The position numbers and the translations under genes are program-made. The notes beneath the pieces were generated by a model that saw only the letters and a program-made list of their open reading frames with translations, ran no database searches and was not told where the DNA came from. A stretch of 64,000 bases of DNA from Sulfitobacter mediterraneus (GTDB taxonomy: Bacteria > Pseudomonadota > Alphaproteobacteria > Rhodobacterales > Rhodobacteraceae), in contig NZ_CP069004.1 of assembly GCF_016801775.1 (NCBI RefSeq), positions 1,302,001 to 1,366,000 of the forward strand, in the 5' to 3' direction. This document shows positions 27,487 to 37,916 of this stretch, piece by piece (position 1 is the first letter of the stretch; each line of letters starts with the position of its first letter).

Positions 27487-27507
27487 GCCAAAGCCTAAGG
27501 AGGCGTC

Positions 27508-28212
27508 ATGCACTTAGGTTTGATCGGCGGCATCGGTCCGGCATCCACGGTTGTCTATTATCAAAAACTGACGTCTGCCCTGCGCGCATTGGGGCAGCCG
27601 CTGGAGCTGACCATCGTCAACGCGGATGCCAATGTTCTGGTGAAAAACAATCTGGCAGATGACCGCGCCGCGCAGGCAAAGGTCTATGCGGGATTGATTG
27701 ACCGGCTCAAGGCGGCGGGGGCCGATTGTGCGGTGATCACCTCTTTGGGGGGGCATTTCTGCATTGAGGAAACCGTGCCGCTGTCCGCATTGCCGTTGAT
27801 CAGCGGTGTGACCCCGCTGGACGGATACTTCACGCAGCAGGGCATCAAAACGGTTGGCTTGTTGGGAACGGCAGTGGTGATGCGCACAAAATTATACGGC
27901 CAGCTTGAGAACACCGCGGCCATTGCGCCCGATGACATCGCCGGCGCGGGCCAAACCTATCTCGATATGGCGTTGTCGAGCATCTGCACCGACGCGCAGC
28001 GCAGCTATTTCTTTGAGCAGGGTCAAAGCCTGATCGACGCTGGCGCGGATGCCGTCGTTCTGGCAGGCACCGATCTGAACCTTGCGTTTGACGGGCGCGA
28101 TGTTGGCTATCGGGTGATTGACGCGCTAGACATACATATCGACCTTCTGGTCAAGCTGGCCACGGGGGCGGCTGATCTGAACGAGCATGCAATGGGGGCA
28201 ACCAATGTCTAA
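27508..28212 (+). CDS. Aspartate/glutamate racemase family protein lacking the catalytic cysteines
   Basis: A 234-residue protein with the family start [20 protein letters not shown] and the Asp/Glu racemase fold. The two positions that hold catalytic cysteines (usual CNT and GCTE) read VITSLGGHF and [10 protein letters not shown], that is Ser and Gly. Unless another residue substitutes, two-base racemisation is not expected. It lies 21 bases after cobS, and its last 8 bases overlap the cobT start, so it belongs to the cobS-cobT transcript. It might be a binding protein or have a different activity; this is open. Confidence 0.85.
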   Translation: MHLGLIGGIGPASTVVYYQKLTSALRALGQPLELTIVNADANVLVKNNLADDRAAQAKVYAGLIDRLKAAGADCAVITSLGGHFCIEETVPLSALPLISGVTPLDGYFTQQGIKTVGLLGTAVVMRTKLYGQLENTAAIAPDDIAGAGQTYLDMALSSICTDAQRSYFFEQGQSLIDAGADAVVLAGTDLNLAFDGRDVGYRVIDALDIHIDLLVKLATGAADLNEHAMGATNV

Positions 28213-30082
28213 ACCATCCGACAATCCCGCAGATGCGTTCAAAAAGGCGCTTGCCGAAGCGTCCAAGGTCATGGCCAATGATCCCGAACTGACGGTCAGC
28301 TATTCGGTAGATCCCTCCGGCCTGTCCGGCGACACCATGCGCCTGCCGCAAGTGACCCGCCGCATGACCCGCGAAGAGGTCTTGCTGGCCCGTGGAACCG
28401 CCGATGCGCTGGCGCTGAACCGGCGCTATCACAACGGCCAGACCCACGCACGCTATGCCCCGCAAGGGGAAATGGCGCGCGATCTTTACGAGGCCATGGA
28501 GACCGCCCGCTGCGAAGCGGTGGGCGCGCGCGACATGCCCGGCACCGCAGGTAATATCGACGTCAAAATCAAACATGACGCCCTGCGCAAGGGCTATGAT
28601 CAGGCCAGACAGGCCAGTGACGTGCCACTGGCCACCGCTGCGGGCTATCTGGTGCGACATCTGGCCACCGGGCGCGACTTGCCCCCCGGCGCGGACAACG
28701 CGATGGAGCTGTGGCGCGGTTATATCGAGGAACAGGCCGGCGGTACGCTGGACACCCTTGGGGATATTCTGGAAGACCAATCCGCCTTTGCCAAATTCGC
28801 CCGCCAGATGATCAGCGATCTGGGTTATGGCGATCAATTGGGCGATGATCCCGACCAGCTTGACGAAGACATGGAAGACGAGGCCGAAGAAGGCGCGGAG
28901 GAAGAACAAGACCCCGACAGCACCGGCGAGGACGATCAGGACGAAGACGACGCCGAAGGCAGCGCCGAGCAAAGCCAGGAAGAACAGCAAGACAGCGCCG
29001 AGGCGCAGGTCTCGATGGACGAAATGGCCGATCAGGAACTGGGCGAAGAGGCCGAGATGCCAGAGGGCGAGGCCCCGCTTGAGCCGCCTGCTCCGCAGCC
29101 GGTCTCGGACGCGGATCCCAATTATCTGGTCTATATGGACACCCACGACGAGGTGATTGGTGCCGAAGATCTGGCAGAGCCGGTAGAGCTTGAACGCCTG
29201 CGGGCCTATCTCGACCAGCAGCTTGAGCCGCTCAAGGGCGCGGTCAGCCGTCTGGCCAACAAGTTGCAACGCCGTTTGCAGGCCCAGCAGAACCGGTCTT
29301 GGGAATTTGACCTTGAAGAGGGCATGTTGGACGCGGGCCGGTTGGCGCGGGTTGTGGCCAATCCCACGACGCCGCTGTCCTTCAAGGTCGAGAAAGACAC
29401 CGAATTCCGCGACACGGTTGTGACGCTGCTGCTCGACAACTCAGGCTCCATGCGCGGTCGGCCGATTTCCATCGCCGCGATCTGTGCCGATGTTCTGGCC
29501 CGCACGTTGGAGCGGTGTAACGTCAAGGTCGAGATTCTCGGTTTTACCACCCGCGCCTGGAAAGGCGGGCAGGCTCGCGAGGCGTGGCTGAACGAAGGTC
29601 GCCCGGTGCAGCCCGGTCGCCTGAACGATCTGCGCCACATCATCTATAAGTCCGCTGACGCCCCGTGGCGGCGGACCCGGCCCAATCTGGGGCTGATGAT
29701 GAAAGAAGGCCTGCTGAAGGAGAACATCGACGGTGAGGCGCTGGAATGGGCGCACCGCCGGATGCTGGCGCGGCATGAAGCCCGCAAGATCCTCATGGTG
29801 ATCTCGGACGGGGCGCCGGTGGATGACAGCACCCTGTCGGTGAACCCCGCCAATTATCTGGAAAAGCATCTGCGCGATGTGATCGCCATGGTCGAGAAAC
29901 GCAAGGCTGTGGAACTGCTGGCCATCGGTATCGGCCATGACGTCACGCGCTATTACGACCGCGCGGTGACGATCACCGATGTGGAGCAATTGGCCGGTGC
30001 AATGACCGAACAACTGGCGGCGCTGTTTGACAGTGATCCACGGGCACGGGCCCGCGTCATGGGTATTCGCCGAGCCAGTTGA
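28205..30082 (+). CDS. cobT: Cobaltochelatase subunit CobT
   Basis: A 625-residue chelatase subunit that pairs with CobS in a ring complex. The N-terminal part is globular. Residues about 215-310 are extremely acidic (runs of Asp/Glu/Gln). The C-terminal third is a von Willebrand A domain with the MIDAS motif [11 protein letters not shown] (about residue 410), [13 protein letters not shown] and late [16 protein letters not shown]. The ATG at 28205 overlaps the upstream gene by 8 bases; a further in-frame ATG at 28187 lies deeper in that gene and is less likely. Confidence 0.96.
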   Translation: MSKPSDNPADAFKKALAEASKVMANDPELTVSYSVDPSGLSGDTMRLPQVTRRMTREEVLLARGTADALALNRRYHNGQTHARYAPQGEMARDLYEAMETARCEAVGARDMPGTAGNIDVKIKHDALRKGYDQARQASDVPLATAAGYLVRHLATGRDLPPGADNAMELWRGYIEEQAGGTLDTLGDILEDQSAFAKFARQMISDLGYGDQLGDDPDQLDEDMEDEAEEGAEEEQDPDSTGEDDQDEDDAEGSAEQSQEEQQDSAEAQVSMDEMADQELGEEAEMPEGEAPLEPPAPQPVSDADPNYLVYMDTHDEVIGAEDLAEPVELERLRAYLDQQLEPLKGAVSRLANKLQRRLQAQQNRSWEFDLEEGMLDAGRLARVVANPTTPLSFKVEKDTEFRDTVVTLLLDNSGSMRGRPISIAAICADVLARTLERCNVKVEILGFTTRAWKGGQAREAWLNEGRPVQPGRLNDLRHIIYKSADAPWRRTRPNLGLMMKEGLLKENIDGEALEWAHRRMLARHEARKILMVISDGAPVDDSTLSVNPANYLEKHLRDVIAMVEKRKAVELLAIGIGHDVTRYYDRAVTITDVEQLAGAMTEQLAALFDSDPRARARVMGIRRAS

Positions 30083-30125
30083 GAGCGCTGGATTGAGTTT
30101 TTTGAGCCAAATGAAGGAGGGGCGG

Positions 30126-31916
30126 ATGTTCCAGAGTTTCGAGGTCACCGCACGCCCGGAACAGGGGCCTCCCCGTCTGGCCGCGCTGCGCCAAGAGTTG
30201 ACCGCAGAGGGCCTTGATGGGTTTCTCATTCCCCGCGCCGATGCCCATCAGGGCGAATATGTTGCCCCCCGTGATGACCGGCTGGCCTGGCTGACCGGGT
30301 TTACCGGCTCGGCAGGCTTTTGTGCGGCGCTGAAAGACGTGGCGGGCGTGTTCATTGACGGGCGCTATCGCACACAGGTCAAGACGCAGGTCGCGGCAGA
30401 ATTTACACCGGTGCCATGGCCGGAAATGTCTTTGGCGCAGTGGCTCAAGGACCAATTGCCCAGCGGCGGCGCAGTTGGGTTTGACCCCTGGCTGCACACC
30501 GCAGGACAGCTGGAACAACTGGCCGAGGCACTATCCGGCACCGGTATAGAAATGCGGACCTGCGCCAATCTGGTGGACCGGATCCGGGCGGATCAACCTG
30601 CCCCGCCGATGGCACCGGCCAAGGTACACCCCATTGAGTTTGCTGGCGAAAGCCATGAGGACAAGCGGGCACGGCTGGGCAAGTCTTTGCAAAAGGCAGG
30701 CCATTCCGCAGCCCTGATCACCCTGCCCGACAGCCTGTGCTGGCTGCTGAACCTGCGCGGCGCGGATATTCCGCGCAATCCGGTGATGCATGGCTTTGCG
30801 GTGCTGCATCAGGACGGCGCGGTGGATCTGTTCGCTGCCGCCTCCAAGCTGCAAGCGGCAACAGACCATCTGGGGGCGGAAGTCACGGTACATAACCCCG
30901 AAACACTGATCACCTTTCTGCAACAGCTCAAAGGCCCGGTGCGCATCGAAAAGCAAAGCGTTCCGGTCATTCTGGCCGAAGCTTTGCGCGATGCTGCGGT
31001 CTTTGGCGATGATCCCTGCGCCCTGCCCAAGGCTTGCAAGAACGCCGCCGAGATCGCCGGATCAGCTCAGGCGCATCTGCGCGACGGGGCCGCGCTCTGC
31101 GAAGTGCTGGCCTGGCTGGACGCGCAGCCCGTGGGCAGCCTGACAGAGACACAGGTGGTCAGCCAGTTGGAGGCAGCGCGGCGCAAGGACAATGCGCTGC
31201 AGGACATCAGCTTTGAAACCATCGCAGGCACCGGCCCTAATGGCGCGATCATGCATTACCGCGTGACCGAAGACAGTGACAGCCGCCTGGAAGACGGTCA
31301 TCTGCTGGTGCTGGACTCCGGCGGGCAATATCTCGATGGCACCACCGACATCACCCGCACCATTGCCATCGGCACACCACCTGAAGAGGCCAGCGCTGCC
31401 TTCACCCGCGTTCTGTCCGGAATGATTGCCATGAGCCGCCTGCGCTGGCCGCGCGGGCTGGCGGGACGTGATATCGAGGCGATTGGCCGCATGCCGCTGT
31501 GGCTGGCTGGGCAAGACTTCGATCACGGGCTGGGGCACGGCGTTGGCGCTTATCTCAGCGTGCATGAGGGGCCACAACGGCTCAGCAAACTCAGTCATGT
31601 GCCGCTGGATACGGGCATGATCCTGTCGAATGAGCCGGGCTATTACCGCGAGGGCGCCTTTGGTATCCGGATCGAGAACCTTTTGGTGGTCGAAGACGCA
31701 CCAGATTTGGCCGGCGGCGACGCGCACCGTAAAATGCTGCATTGGCGCACGCTCAGCTTTGCGCCCATCGACCGGAGGCTGATCCTGCCTGCACTGTTGG
31801 ACCCGCTGGCGCGTACATGGCTCAATGCCTACCACGCCGAGGTTGCAGAAAAAATCGGCCCGCGGGTATCGCCTGTTACAAAACTATGGTTGGATGCTGC
31901 CACCGCCCCGATTTGA
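30126..31916 (+). CDS. Xaa-Pro aminopeptidase (M24B, aminopeptidase P type)
   Basis: A 596-residue metallopeptidase in the long three-domain form: two creatinase-like N-terminal domains (FLIPRADAHQGEYVAPRDDRLAWLTGF; then ALITLPDSLCWLLNLRGADIP) and the pita-bread catalytic domain. Metal ligands are visible as the two Asp of LVLDSGGQYLDGTTDITRT, the His of FDHGLGHGVGAYLSVHEGP, and the Glu of LSNEPGYY and FGIRIENLL. The ATG at 30126 follows a strong GGAGGGG; an open frame back to 30027 overlaps cobT and is rejected. It removes N-terminal residues that precede proline. Confidence 0.94.
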   Translation: MFQSFEVTARPEQGPPRLAALRQELTAEGLDGFLIPRADAHQGEYVAPRDDRLAWLTGFTGSAGFCAALKDVAGVFIDGRYRTQVKTQVAAEFTPVPWPEMSLAQWLKDQLPSGGAVGFDPWLHTAGQLEQLAEALSGTGIEMRTCANLVDRIRADQPAPPMAPAKVHPIEFAGESHEDKRARLGKSLQKAGHSAALITLPDSLCWLLNLRGADIPRNPVMHGFAVLHQDGAVDLFAAASKLQAATDHLGAEVTVHNPETLITFLQQLKGPVRIEKQSVPVILAEALRDAAVFGDDPCALPKACKNAAEIAGSAQAHLRDGAALCEVLAWLDAQPVGSLTETQVVSQLEAARRKDNALQDISFETIAGTGPNGAIMHYRVTEDSDSRLEDGHLLVLDSGGQYLDGTTDITRTIAIGTPPEEASAAFTRVLSGMIAMSRLRWPRGLAGRDIEAIGRMPLWLAGQDFDHGLGHGVGAYLSVHEGPQRLSKLSHVPLDTGMILSNEPGYYREGAFGIRIENLLVVEDAPDLAGGDAHRKMLHWRTLSFAPIDRRLILPALLDPLARTWLNAYHAEVAEKIGPRVSPVTKLWLDAATAPI

Positions 31917-31949
31917 CGGGGAAGAAGAACGCTTTTGGGGAGAAACAGC

Positions 31950-32294
31950 ATGGCCGATCACATCACAATTACACAATCCGATGCCAATTGGACCGTGCGT
32001 GCCGGTGGTGCCGTTCTGGGCGAAACCACCAATGCCCTGATCCTGCAAGAGGGCGATTATCCCGAGGTTGTCTATTTCCCGCGCAGCGATATTGCCATGG
32101 CGTTTCTGGATGAAACGGACAAAACCACCCATTGCCCGCACAAGGGTGATGCCCGCTATTTCTCTGTGGTGACCAAAAGCCGAACGCTGGAGAATGCGGT
32201 TTGGTCCTACGAAAACCCGCATGAGGCCGTGGCGGCGATCAAGGATCATCTTGCCTTTTATCCCATCGAGGAAATCACCGTCGAACAGATCTGA
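31950..32294 (+). CDS. DUF427 domain protein
   Basis: A 114-residue protein with the DUF427 pattern: WTVRAGGAVLGETTNALILQEGDYPEVVYFPRSDI, HCPHKGDARYFSV and AVWSYENPHEAVAAIKDHLAFYP. These small proteins are common in alphaproteobacteria and have no proven function. The ATG at 31950 follows GGGGAG at 8 bases; an in-frame start at 31935 overlaps that site. It is convergent with the ClC gene (12 bases apart). Confidence 0.9.
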   Translation: MADHITITQSDANWTVRAGGAVLGETTNALILQEGDYPEVVYFPRSDIAMAFLDETDKTTHCPHKGDARYFSVVTKSRTLENAVWSYENPHEAVAAIKDHLAFYPIEEITVEQI

Positions 32295-32306
32295 TCCCGC
32301 ACCGGG

Positions 32307-33992
32307 TCAGGAGTGTTCTTCTGCCGCTGTGGCGGCCAGGGCCCTGTTGTAGACCTTAAGCGCATCGACGTGGAACAACGCCCCGAGCAGTTCGGGAGGC
32401 GCATCCGAGCTGAGCGTCACGACCGGAATGAACCGTGCGCCTGATTGCTCAAACACCGGCAGCGCAGCTTCAAGCGTGGCGGTGCCGTCGATATAGGTGC
32501 CTTCGTTGATGAGATCCCAACAGGCGGCGTCATCCGCCGCCCTCGGATCATCCGGCCGGCGCATGATCCGCGCCACCATGAACATCGACAGCAGATAAGC
32601 CTGCGGCCCTGCGGCCAGATGAATGCCGCGCCGCTCGATCTGGGTCAGGAAGAAACTGCGATCGACGATGCGCGAGGCCAGCGCGGTAGACATGCTGACC
32701 GCGACCATCACCGCAAGACCGGTTTGCCAATCCCCGGTCAGCTCAAAGACGATCAATGTGGTGGAAATCGGCGCACCCAGCACCGCTGCGGCCACCGCGC
32801 CCATACCCGCCAGCGCATAAAGCGAGGACGAACCGGAGACATCGGGAAACACGCCGGTGGCAATCAGGCCAAAGCCCAGGCCCGTCAGCGCACCGATCAT
32901 CAACGAGGGCGAAAACACCCCGCCGCCCATGCGCCCGCCCAAGGTGATGGAAACCGCCGCCACCTTGAGCACGGCAAAGATGATTGCCTCGTGCAACACC
33001 AATTGGCCGGTCAGTGCGTGAGACGTGGTTTCATAGCCCACGCCAATGATATGCGGAAACCAGATCGCAATGACGCCAAGGATCGCCCCCGCCACCGCCG
33101 GGCGCAGCCATCGCGGCAATTTTGTCGCCTTTTCAATGACATCACCAAAGTCTTCGGCCCAAAAGATTCCCCGCATCAAGACCACAGAGACCAAACCGCA
33201 AGTGAGCCCCAGCAGCAGGAACGCGGGCAGCTCGACATAGAATTGCAGATCGCCATAGGTCGGCAGGATAAACTCGGTGACGCCGCCAAACTCCCAGCGG
33301 TTGATCACTGTGCCCGCTACAGATGCAATAACGATGGGTGCAAAGGCATGTACGGCAAAATGCCTCAGCACCACCTCAAGCGCGAACAAGGCCCCTGCAA
33401 TGGGGGCGTTGAAGCTGGCCGATACCGCCGCCGCCACTGCGCATCCCAGCAGATCCCGCCCCGTTATACCATCGGCGTTTATCCGGCGGCTGACCCATGT
33501 GGAAATCACCCCCGCCAGATGCACGACCGGCCCTTCGCGCCCCGACGACCCACCGGTGCTGAGGGTGATCATTGACGACAGCGCCGAGGCGAGCCCGGCG
33601 CGGGTCTCGACCCGGCCATCATGCATCGCCGCGCCAAGGATCACGTCACTGACGGACCGCGACCGCGCATCATGGGTGAAGAAATGCAGGATCAGCCCGA
33701 CAATCAACCCGCCAATGGTGGGGATCAAAACGATATAATACCACGGCACTCCGGTGAGGAAACTATGCAGGTTCTGCACATCTTCCGTTCCGTAAAGAGT
33801 GGCCTGTAGCCAATTGATCCCTTTACGAAAAAACAGTGCTGCGAAACCGGCGGCGATGCCGATCAACAGGGCAATAAACCAAAAGGTGATCTTGCCCGGA
33901 CCACGGGTGCGAATGACCTTGAGACCATCACGGCAGGCGCAGACCGCCTGGTCAAACTGCTGTGCAAGAAAGGAAGGCGGGCGTTCGGTCAT
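32307..33992 (-). CDS. ClC family chloride channel/transporter
   Basis: A 561-residue polytopic protein. The motif STGGSSGREGPVVHLAG (about residues 145-161) holds the GREGP selectivity element including the gating Glu, and GGRMGGGVFSPSLMIGA (about 355-371) holds the GxFxP element, so the ClC fold is clear. The first selectivity motif, usually GSGIP, is replaced by ARSRSVSDVI. The C-terminal 90 residues resemble a reduced CBS region (INEGTYIDGTATLEAALPVFEQSGARFIPVV). Whether it acts as a channel or a Cl-/H+ exchanger cannot be told. Confidence 0.9.
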   Translation of the reverse strand: MTERPPSFLAQQFDQAVCACRDGLKVIRTRGPGKITFWFIALLIGIAAGFAALFFRKGINWLQATLYGTEDVQNLHSFLTGVPWYYIVLIPTIGGLIVGLILHFFTHDARSRSVSDVILGAAMHDGRVETRAGLASALSSMITLSTGGSSGREGPVVHLAGVISTWVSRRINADGITGRDLLGCAVAAAVSASFNAPIAGALFALEVVLRHFAVHAFAPIVIASVAGTVINRWEFGGVTEFILPTYGDLQFYVELPAFLLLGLTCGLVSVVLMRGIFWAEDFGDVIEKATKLPRWLRPAVAGAILGVIAIWFPHIIGVGYETTSHALTGQLVLHEAIIFAVLKVAAVSITLGGRMGGGVFSPSLMIGALTGLGFGLIATGVFPDVSGSSSLYALAGMGAVAAAVLGAPISTTLIVFELTGDWQTGLAVMVAVSMSTALASRIVDRSFFLTQIERRGIHLAAGPQAYLLSMFMVARIMRRPDDPRAADDAACWDLINEGTYIDGTATLEAALPVFEQSGARFIPVVTLSSDAPPELLGALFHVDALKVYNRALAATAAEEHS

Positions 33993-34056
33993 GTCACCAC
34001 CGGCAACGAGGATCGATCAGATCGGAGCAAAGACTTATGACATTGCCCCATCCCGC

Positions 34057-35706
34057 CTACCCCGCCAACAAGGCCTCGGCGGCGGCGCGGGCGGCGTCGG
34101 TGATCACGTCCCCCGACAACATCCGCGCCACTTCGTCCACCCGGTCCGCAGGGGTCAACGGCACCACGGTTGAGGTGGTGATCCCCTTGGCCACGCCTTT
34201 GGCCACGCGCCAGTGATGCGCCCCAAGGGCGGCCACCTGCGGCGAATGGGTGACAACCAGAACCTGCCCTCCCTCGGCCAGCGCCGACAGACGTCGCCCG
34301 ACCGCATCGGCGGTTGCCCCGCCCACACCGCGGTCAATTTCGTCAAAGATCAGGGTCAGCCCCGACTGGCCTTGGGTCAGGCAGACCTTGAGCGCCAGCA
34401 AAAAGCGGCTGAGTTCACCGCCAGAGGCGATTTTGCCCAGCGGGCCAGCGGGCGCACCGGGGTTGGTGGCCACGGTAAAGGACACGCCATCGCGTCCGTC
34501 CGGGCCGGGATCTTCGGCGGTGATTTGGGTTTCGAACACCGCCCGCTCCATCTTGAGAGGGGCCAGCTCTGCCGCGACAGCCTTGTCCAGCTTGGCCGCG
34601 GCCTTGGCGCGGCTCCGGCTCAATGCTTCTGCTGCGGCCTCATAAGCAGCTTCGGCATCGCGGACAGCCTGTTCAAGCGCGGCCTGCGCTGCCTCGCCTG
34701 CGTCCAATGCATCCAGCTTGGCCCGCAGGGTATCGGCAAATCCGGCAAGATCGTCGGGGGCCACATCATGTTTGCGCGCCAGTCCGCGAATGGCAAACAG
34801 GCGCTCTTCGGCCTCTTCCAGCTCAATCGGGTTAAAGGACATCGCATCAATCGCATCAGCCACGCCGGACATCGCCTCGTCCAGTTCCATCATCGCCCGG
34901 TTCAGCGCCGCCATCGGTGCCTCAAGCGCCCCTTCGGCCTGTGCGGCCGCACCATCGAGCCAGCGCAGCGCATCGCCCAATTGCCGCTCCGCACCGTTCT
35001 GGCCCATCATCTCATAGGCGTTGACCACATCGCTGCGGATCTTTTCCGCGCCCTGCATCATCCGGCGTTTGGTATCCAGCGTGGCCTCTTCGCCTTCTTG
35101 TGGGTCCAGCTTGTCCAGTTCGGCCACCGCATGGCGCAAGAATTCTTCTTCGGCTTCAATAGCTTCGCGTTCATCTGCTGCGATCTTTGCAGCTTTTCGC
35201 GCCGCCGCAAGCGCAGACCATGCCTTGCGCACATTGATTTGTGCCGCACCGTTGCCGGCAAAATCATCCAGAATGGCCCGGTGCCCGCGCGGGTTCAGCA
35301 AACCGCGGTCGTCATGCTGCCCGTGCAATTCCACCAGGGTTTCGGACAGTGCCCGCAACACCTCGCCCGAACAGCGCCGGTCATTGACCCAGGCGGTCTT
35401 GCGCCCGTCGCGGCCATTGATCCGCCGCAGGATCAACTCATCCCCATCAGGCAATCCCGCCTCTTGCAAAACAGCACGGGCCGGGTGCCCCTCGGCCAGA
35501 TCGAACCATGCTGTGACCTCGCCCTGCTCCGCCCCCTGGCGCACCAGATCGGCGCGGCCGCGCCAACCCAGAACAAATCCCAAAGAATCCAGAAGGATAG
35601 ACTTGCCCGCACCGGTTTCACCGGTCAGCACATTCAACCCCGGTTGAAAGCCAAGCTCCAGCCGGTCAATGATCAGCATGTCCGATATATCAAGCCCGCG
35701 CAGCAT
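34057..35706 (-). CDS. recN: DNA repair protein RecN
   Basis: A 549-residue SMC-like ATPase for double-strand break repair. Walker A is LTGETGAGKSILLDSLGF (about residues 28-45), a coiled-coil middle (about 150-370) is Ala/Glu-rich, and the C-terminal ATPase half has SGGELSRFLLALKVCL (signature motif) and LIFDEIDRGVGG (Walker B). Length matches RecN (about 550). It lies 36 bases downstream of bamD in the same direction, an arrangement common in this class. Confidence 0.96.
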   Translation of the reverse strand: MLRGLDISDMLIIDRLELGFQPGLNVLTGETGAGKSILLDSLGFVLGWRGRADLVRQGAEQGEVTAWFDLAEGHPARAVLQEAGLPDGDELILRRINGRDGRKTAWVNDRRCSGEVLRALSETLVELHGQHDDRGLLNPRGHRAILDDFAGNGAAQINVRKAWSALAAARKAAKIAADEREAIEAEEEFLRHAVAELDKLDPQEGEEATLDTKRRMMQGAEKIRSDVVNAYEMMGQNGAERQLGDALRWLDGAAAQAEGALEAPMAALNRAMMELDEAMSGVADAIDAMSFNPIELEEAEERLFAIRGLARKHDVAPDDLAGFADTLRAKLDALDAGEAAQAALEQAVRDAEAAYEAAAEALSRSRAKAAAKLDKAVAAELAPLKMERAVFETQITAEDPGPDGRDGVSFTVATNPGAPAGPLGKIASGGELSRFLLALKVCLTQGQSGLTLIFDEIDRGVGGATADAVGRRLSALAEGGQVLVVTHSPQVAALGAHHWRVAKGVAKGITTSTVVPLTPADRVDEVARMLSGDVITDAARAAAEALLAG

Positions 35707-35742
35707 CAGATCAGCCCGTAGAGTGGGGAATTACCCCACGCG

Positions 35743-36612
35743 TTACAACCACTCGCCCTTGATGGTCTGGCGGTAAATCTTGCCCAGCCAGTTGTCCTTA
35801 AAGAACTTCGGCTCAAGCCCCTGCCCGGTCAGCAGTTTATAGCTGTCCTCATACCAATCCGTGGATCGGTAGTTGTGGCCAAGGATCGCCGCCGCGGTCT
35901 GGGCCTCGTTTGTCAGGCCAAGCGAAAGATATCCTTCGACCAGACGATGCAAGGCTTCGGCAGTGTGGGTTGTGGTCTGGAAATCCTCCACCACAACGCG
36001 GAAACGATTGATCGCAGCGGTGTAATGATCCCGGCGCAGGTAATAGCGGCCGATCTCCATCTCTTTGCCCGCCAGATGGTCAAAGGCCAGATCGAATTTC
36101 AAGATCGCCGATTTGGCATATTCGCTGTCTGGGTATTTCTCGATCACGTCACGCAACGATTGCAACGCCTGAAAGGTCAGCCCCTGATCACGGCCCACTT
36201 CGTCAATCTGGTCATAATAGCTGAGTGCCAGCAGATATTGCGCATAGGCGGCATCGTCATCATCGGGGTAAAAATCGATGAAACGCTGCGCCGCAGACCG
36301 GCTGTCGGGGTAGTCCTTGTTCTTGTGATAGGCAAAGGCCTGCATGATCAATGCGCGGCGGGCCCAATCCGAATAGGGATAGAGCCGCTCAATCTCGGCG
36401 AAGTAGAAAGCGGCCTCTTTGGGGCGGCGGCGGTTCAGTTCAAACTCGCCCCGTTCAAAGATCTGTTCGGCAGAATAGGTCTCAAGCGGGATTTCCTGAG
36501 GGTTGAAGAAACTTGTTGTGGTGCGCCCGGCATCCCGTGCGCCGCAAGCCGTCAAAGCCGCAACCACAAGCACCGCACCGATCATCCGCTTACGCGACCC
36601 CGCCACTGTCAT
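35743..36612 (-). CDS. bamD: Outer membrane assembly lipoprotein BamD
   Basis: A 289-residue lipoprotein of the BAM complex, which inserts beta-barrel proteins into the outer membrane. The signal sequence ends in the lipobox VAALTAC, with Cys as the acylated residue, and the mature part holds TPR-like repeats (IFERGEFELNRRRPKEAAFYFAEIERLYPYSDWARRAL...). Helical ends YYDQIDEVGRDQ and YPDSEYAKSAILKF match the family. The ATG at 36612 is preferred over an in-frame GTG at 36639 because it places a GGTGGGG sequence upstream and a compact signal peptide next. Confidence 0.92.
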   Translation of the reverse strand: MTVAGSRKRMIGAVLVVAALTACGARDAGRTTTSFFNPQEIPLETYSAEQIFERGEFELNRRRPKEAAFYFAEIERLYPYSDWARRALIMQAFAYHKNKDYPDSRSAAQRFIDFYPDDDDAAYAQYLLALSYYDQIDEVGRDQGLTFQALQSLRDVIEKYPDSEYAKSAILKFDLAFDHLAGKEMEIGRYYLRRDHYTAAINRFRVVVEDFQTTTHTAEALHRLVEGYLSLGLTNEAQTAAAILGHNYRSTDWYEDSYKLLTGQGLEPKFFKDNWLGKIYRQTIKGEWL

Positions 36613-36838
36613 GCCCCCACCCTTTGTATCGTTAAACACATGGTCACCCGACCCTTCTTGCGACCTTGCCTAGCACAATAATTTGCGTTGCAAAACGCCG
36701 ATTCCGCACTTTGTGGTGTACCTCACGGAAAAGTCCGAGGAATTGACGCGCCGCCACCGTTATCTGTATGGAATTACATGCACTTGGGCCACGCTTCAAT
36801 GGCAATAGCTGCAACATCGCAACTGTTGCGTCCCGACC

Positions 36839-37762
36839 CTAAGCAACCTGCGGAATTTCGTCCCAGATCAGGCCCGCACCCGGCAGCCGCGCTGCGGTCT
36901 GTGCATCACAGGTGATCAGCCGCACAGCACCGGGTGTGGCAAAGAGTGCGCGCAGCAAGGTGTTGGTCAGGGAATGGCCCGCACGAAAACCCGTATAATG
37001 GCCCAAAAGTGGCGCTCCCGCCAAAGCCAGATCACCCAATGCGTCCAGCATCTTGTGACGCACAGGCTCATCCGCATAGCGCAGACCGCCCGGGCTGATG
37101 ACACGGTCACCGTCAAAAACAACCGCGTTCTCACCAGAATCGCCACCCAGCGCCAGACCATTGGCCTGCATCGCATCCACATCCGCTTGGCGGCAGAACG
37201 TGCGACTGTCACACAGCTCGCGGGCAAATGAGCCGTTGTTCATCACCAGGGATTTCTTCTGATGGCCAATGGCCGCGTCAGCGAAATCGATCTCGAAATC
37301 AATGCGCAGCGTGTCGGCCGGCGCGATTGTTGCGGTCGCTTCACCATCCCGGACAGTGACGGTCTTGAGCACCTCAAACGCCATCACAGGCGCGGACAAC
37401 TGGCGAATGCCACGCTGCATGAAACCGCGCACAAACGGGATCGCAGAGCCATCAAGGATTGGCACTTCCGGTCCGTCGATGTCGATCATTGCATTGTGGA
37501 TGCCGCAACCAGCCAACGCCGCCATCAGATGCTCAACCGTCGAAACAGCCAAACCCGAGGCATTTTCCAGCTTGGTACACAATGGCGAACGGTTCACCGC
37601 GTCCCAACGTGCGGGGATCAGGCGGTCACCGACCAAAACATCGCTCCGGGAAAACCAGATACCGTGATGGGCCCCGGCGGGGCGCACGGTCACTGTGGCC
37701 GGTGCACCCGAGTGCAGGCCCTTGCCCGTAAAGCTGATGGAAGATTTGATCGTATTCTGCAC
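36839..37762 (-). CDS. lpxC: UDP-3-O-acyl-N-acetylglucosamine deacetylase
   Basis: A 307-residue zinc deacetylase catalysing the committed step of lipid A synthesis. Visible sites are SFTGKGLHSGAPATVTVRPA, VSTVEHLMAALAGCGIHNA (zinc His), RHKMLDALGDLALAG (zinc His and Asp) and GFRAGHSLTNTLL (catalytic His). The start is taken as GTG at 37762, where the protein aligns with family N-termini and GGCGG precedes; a longer frame to 37822 adds 20 residues not seen in the family. The 226-base gap to bamD (36613-36838) shows only a short dyad at 36818-36830. Confidence 0.95.
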   Translation of the reverse strand: MQNTIKSSISFTGKGLHSGAPATVTVRPAGAHHGIWFSRSDVLVGDRLIPARWDAVNRSPLCTKLENASGLAVSTVEHLMAALAGCGIHNAMIDIDGPEVPILDGSAIPFVRGFMQRGIRQLSAPVMAFEVLKTVTVRDGEATATIAPADTLRIDFEIDFADAAIGHQKKSLVMNNGSFARELCDSRTFCRQADVDAMQANGLALGGDSGENAVVFDGDRVISPGGLRYADEPVRHKMLDALGDLALAGAPLLGHYTGFRAGHSLTNTLLRALFATPGAVRLITCDAQTAARLPGAGLIWDEIPQVA

Positions 37763-37916
37763 GCAGTCCGCCTGTATCCGAATCCCGCCGCAGCGGTTGC
37801 CATGGAAGTAAGGGGCGGACACCGCAGTCTCAACTCAATCTTTGTAACGGACTGAAACATGGCTGTAATGATTGAGCGCAAAGACGCCAATGACAAACCA
37901 AGACCCTGATTAAAAA

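Noticed and set aside
34213..35721. 502-codon plus-strand frame across recN
   Set aside because: Antisense shadow of recN with no ribosome site or family motif.
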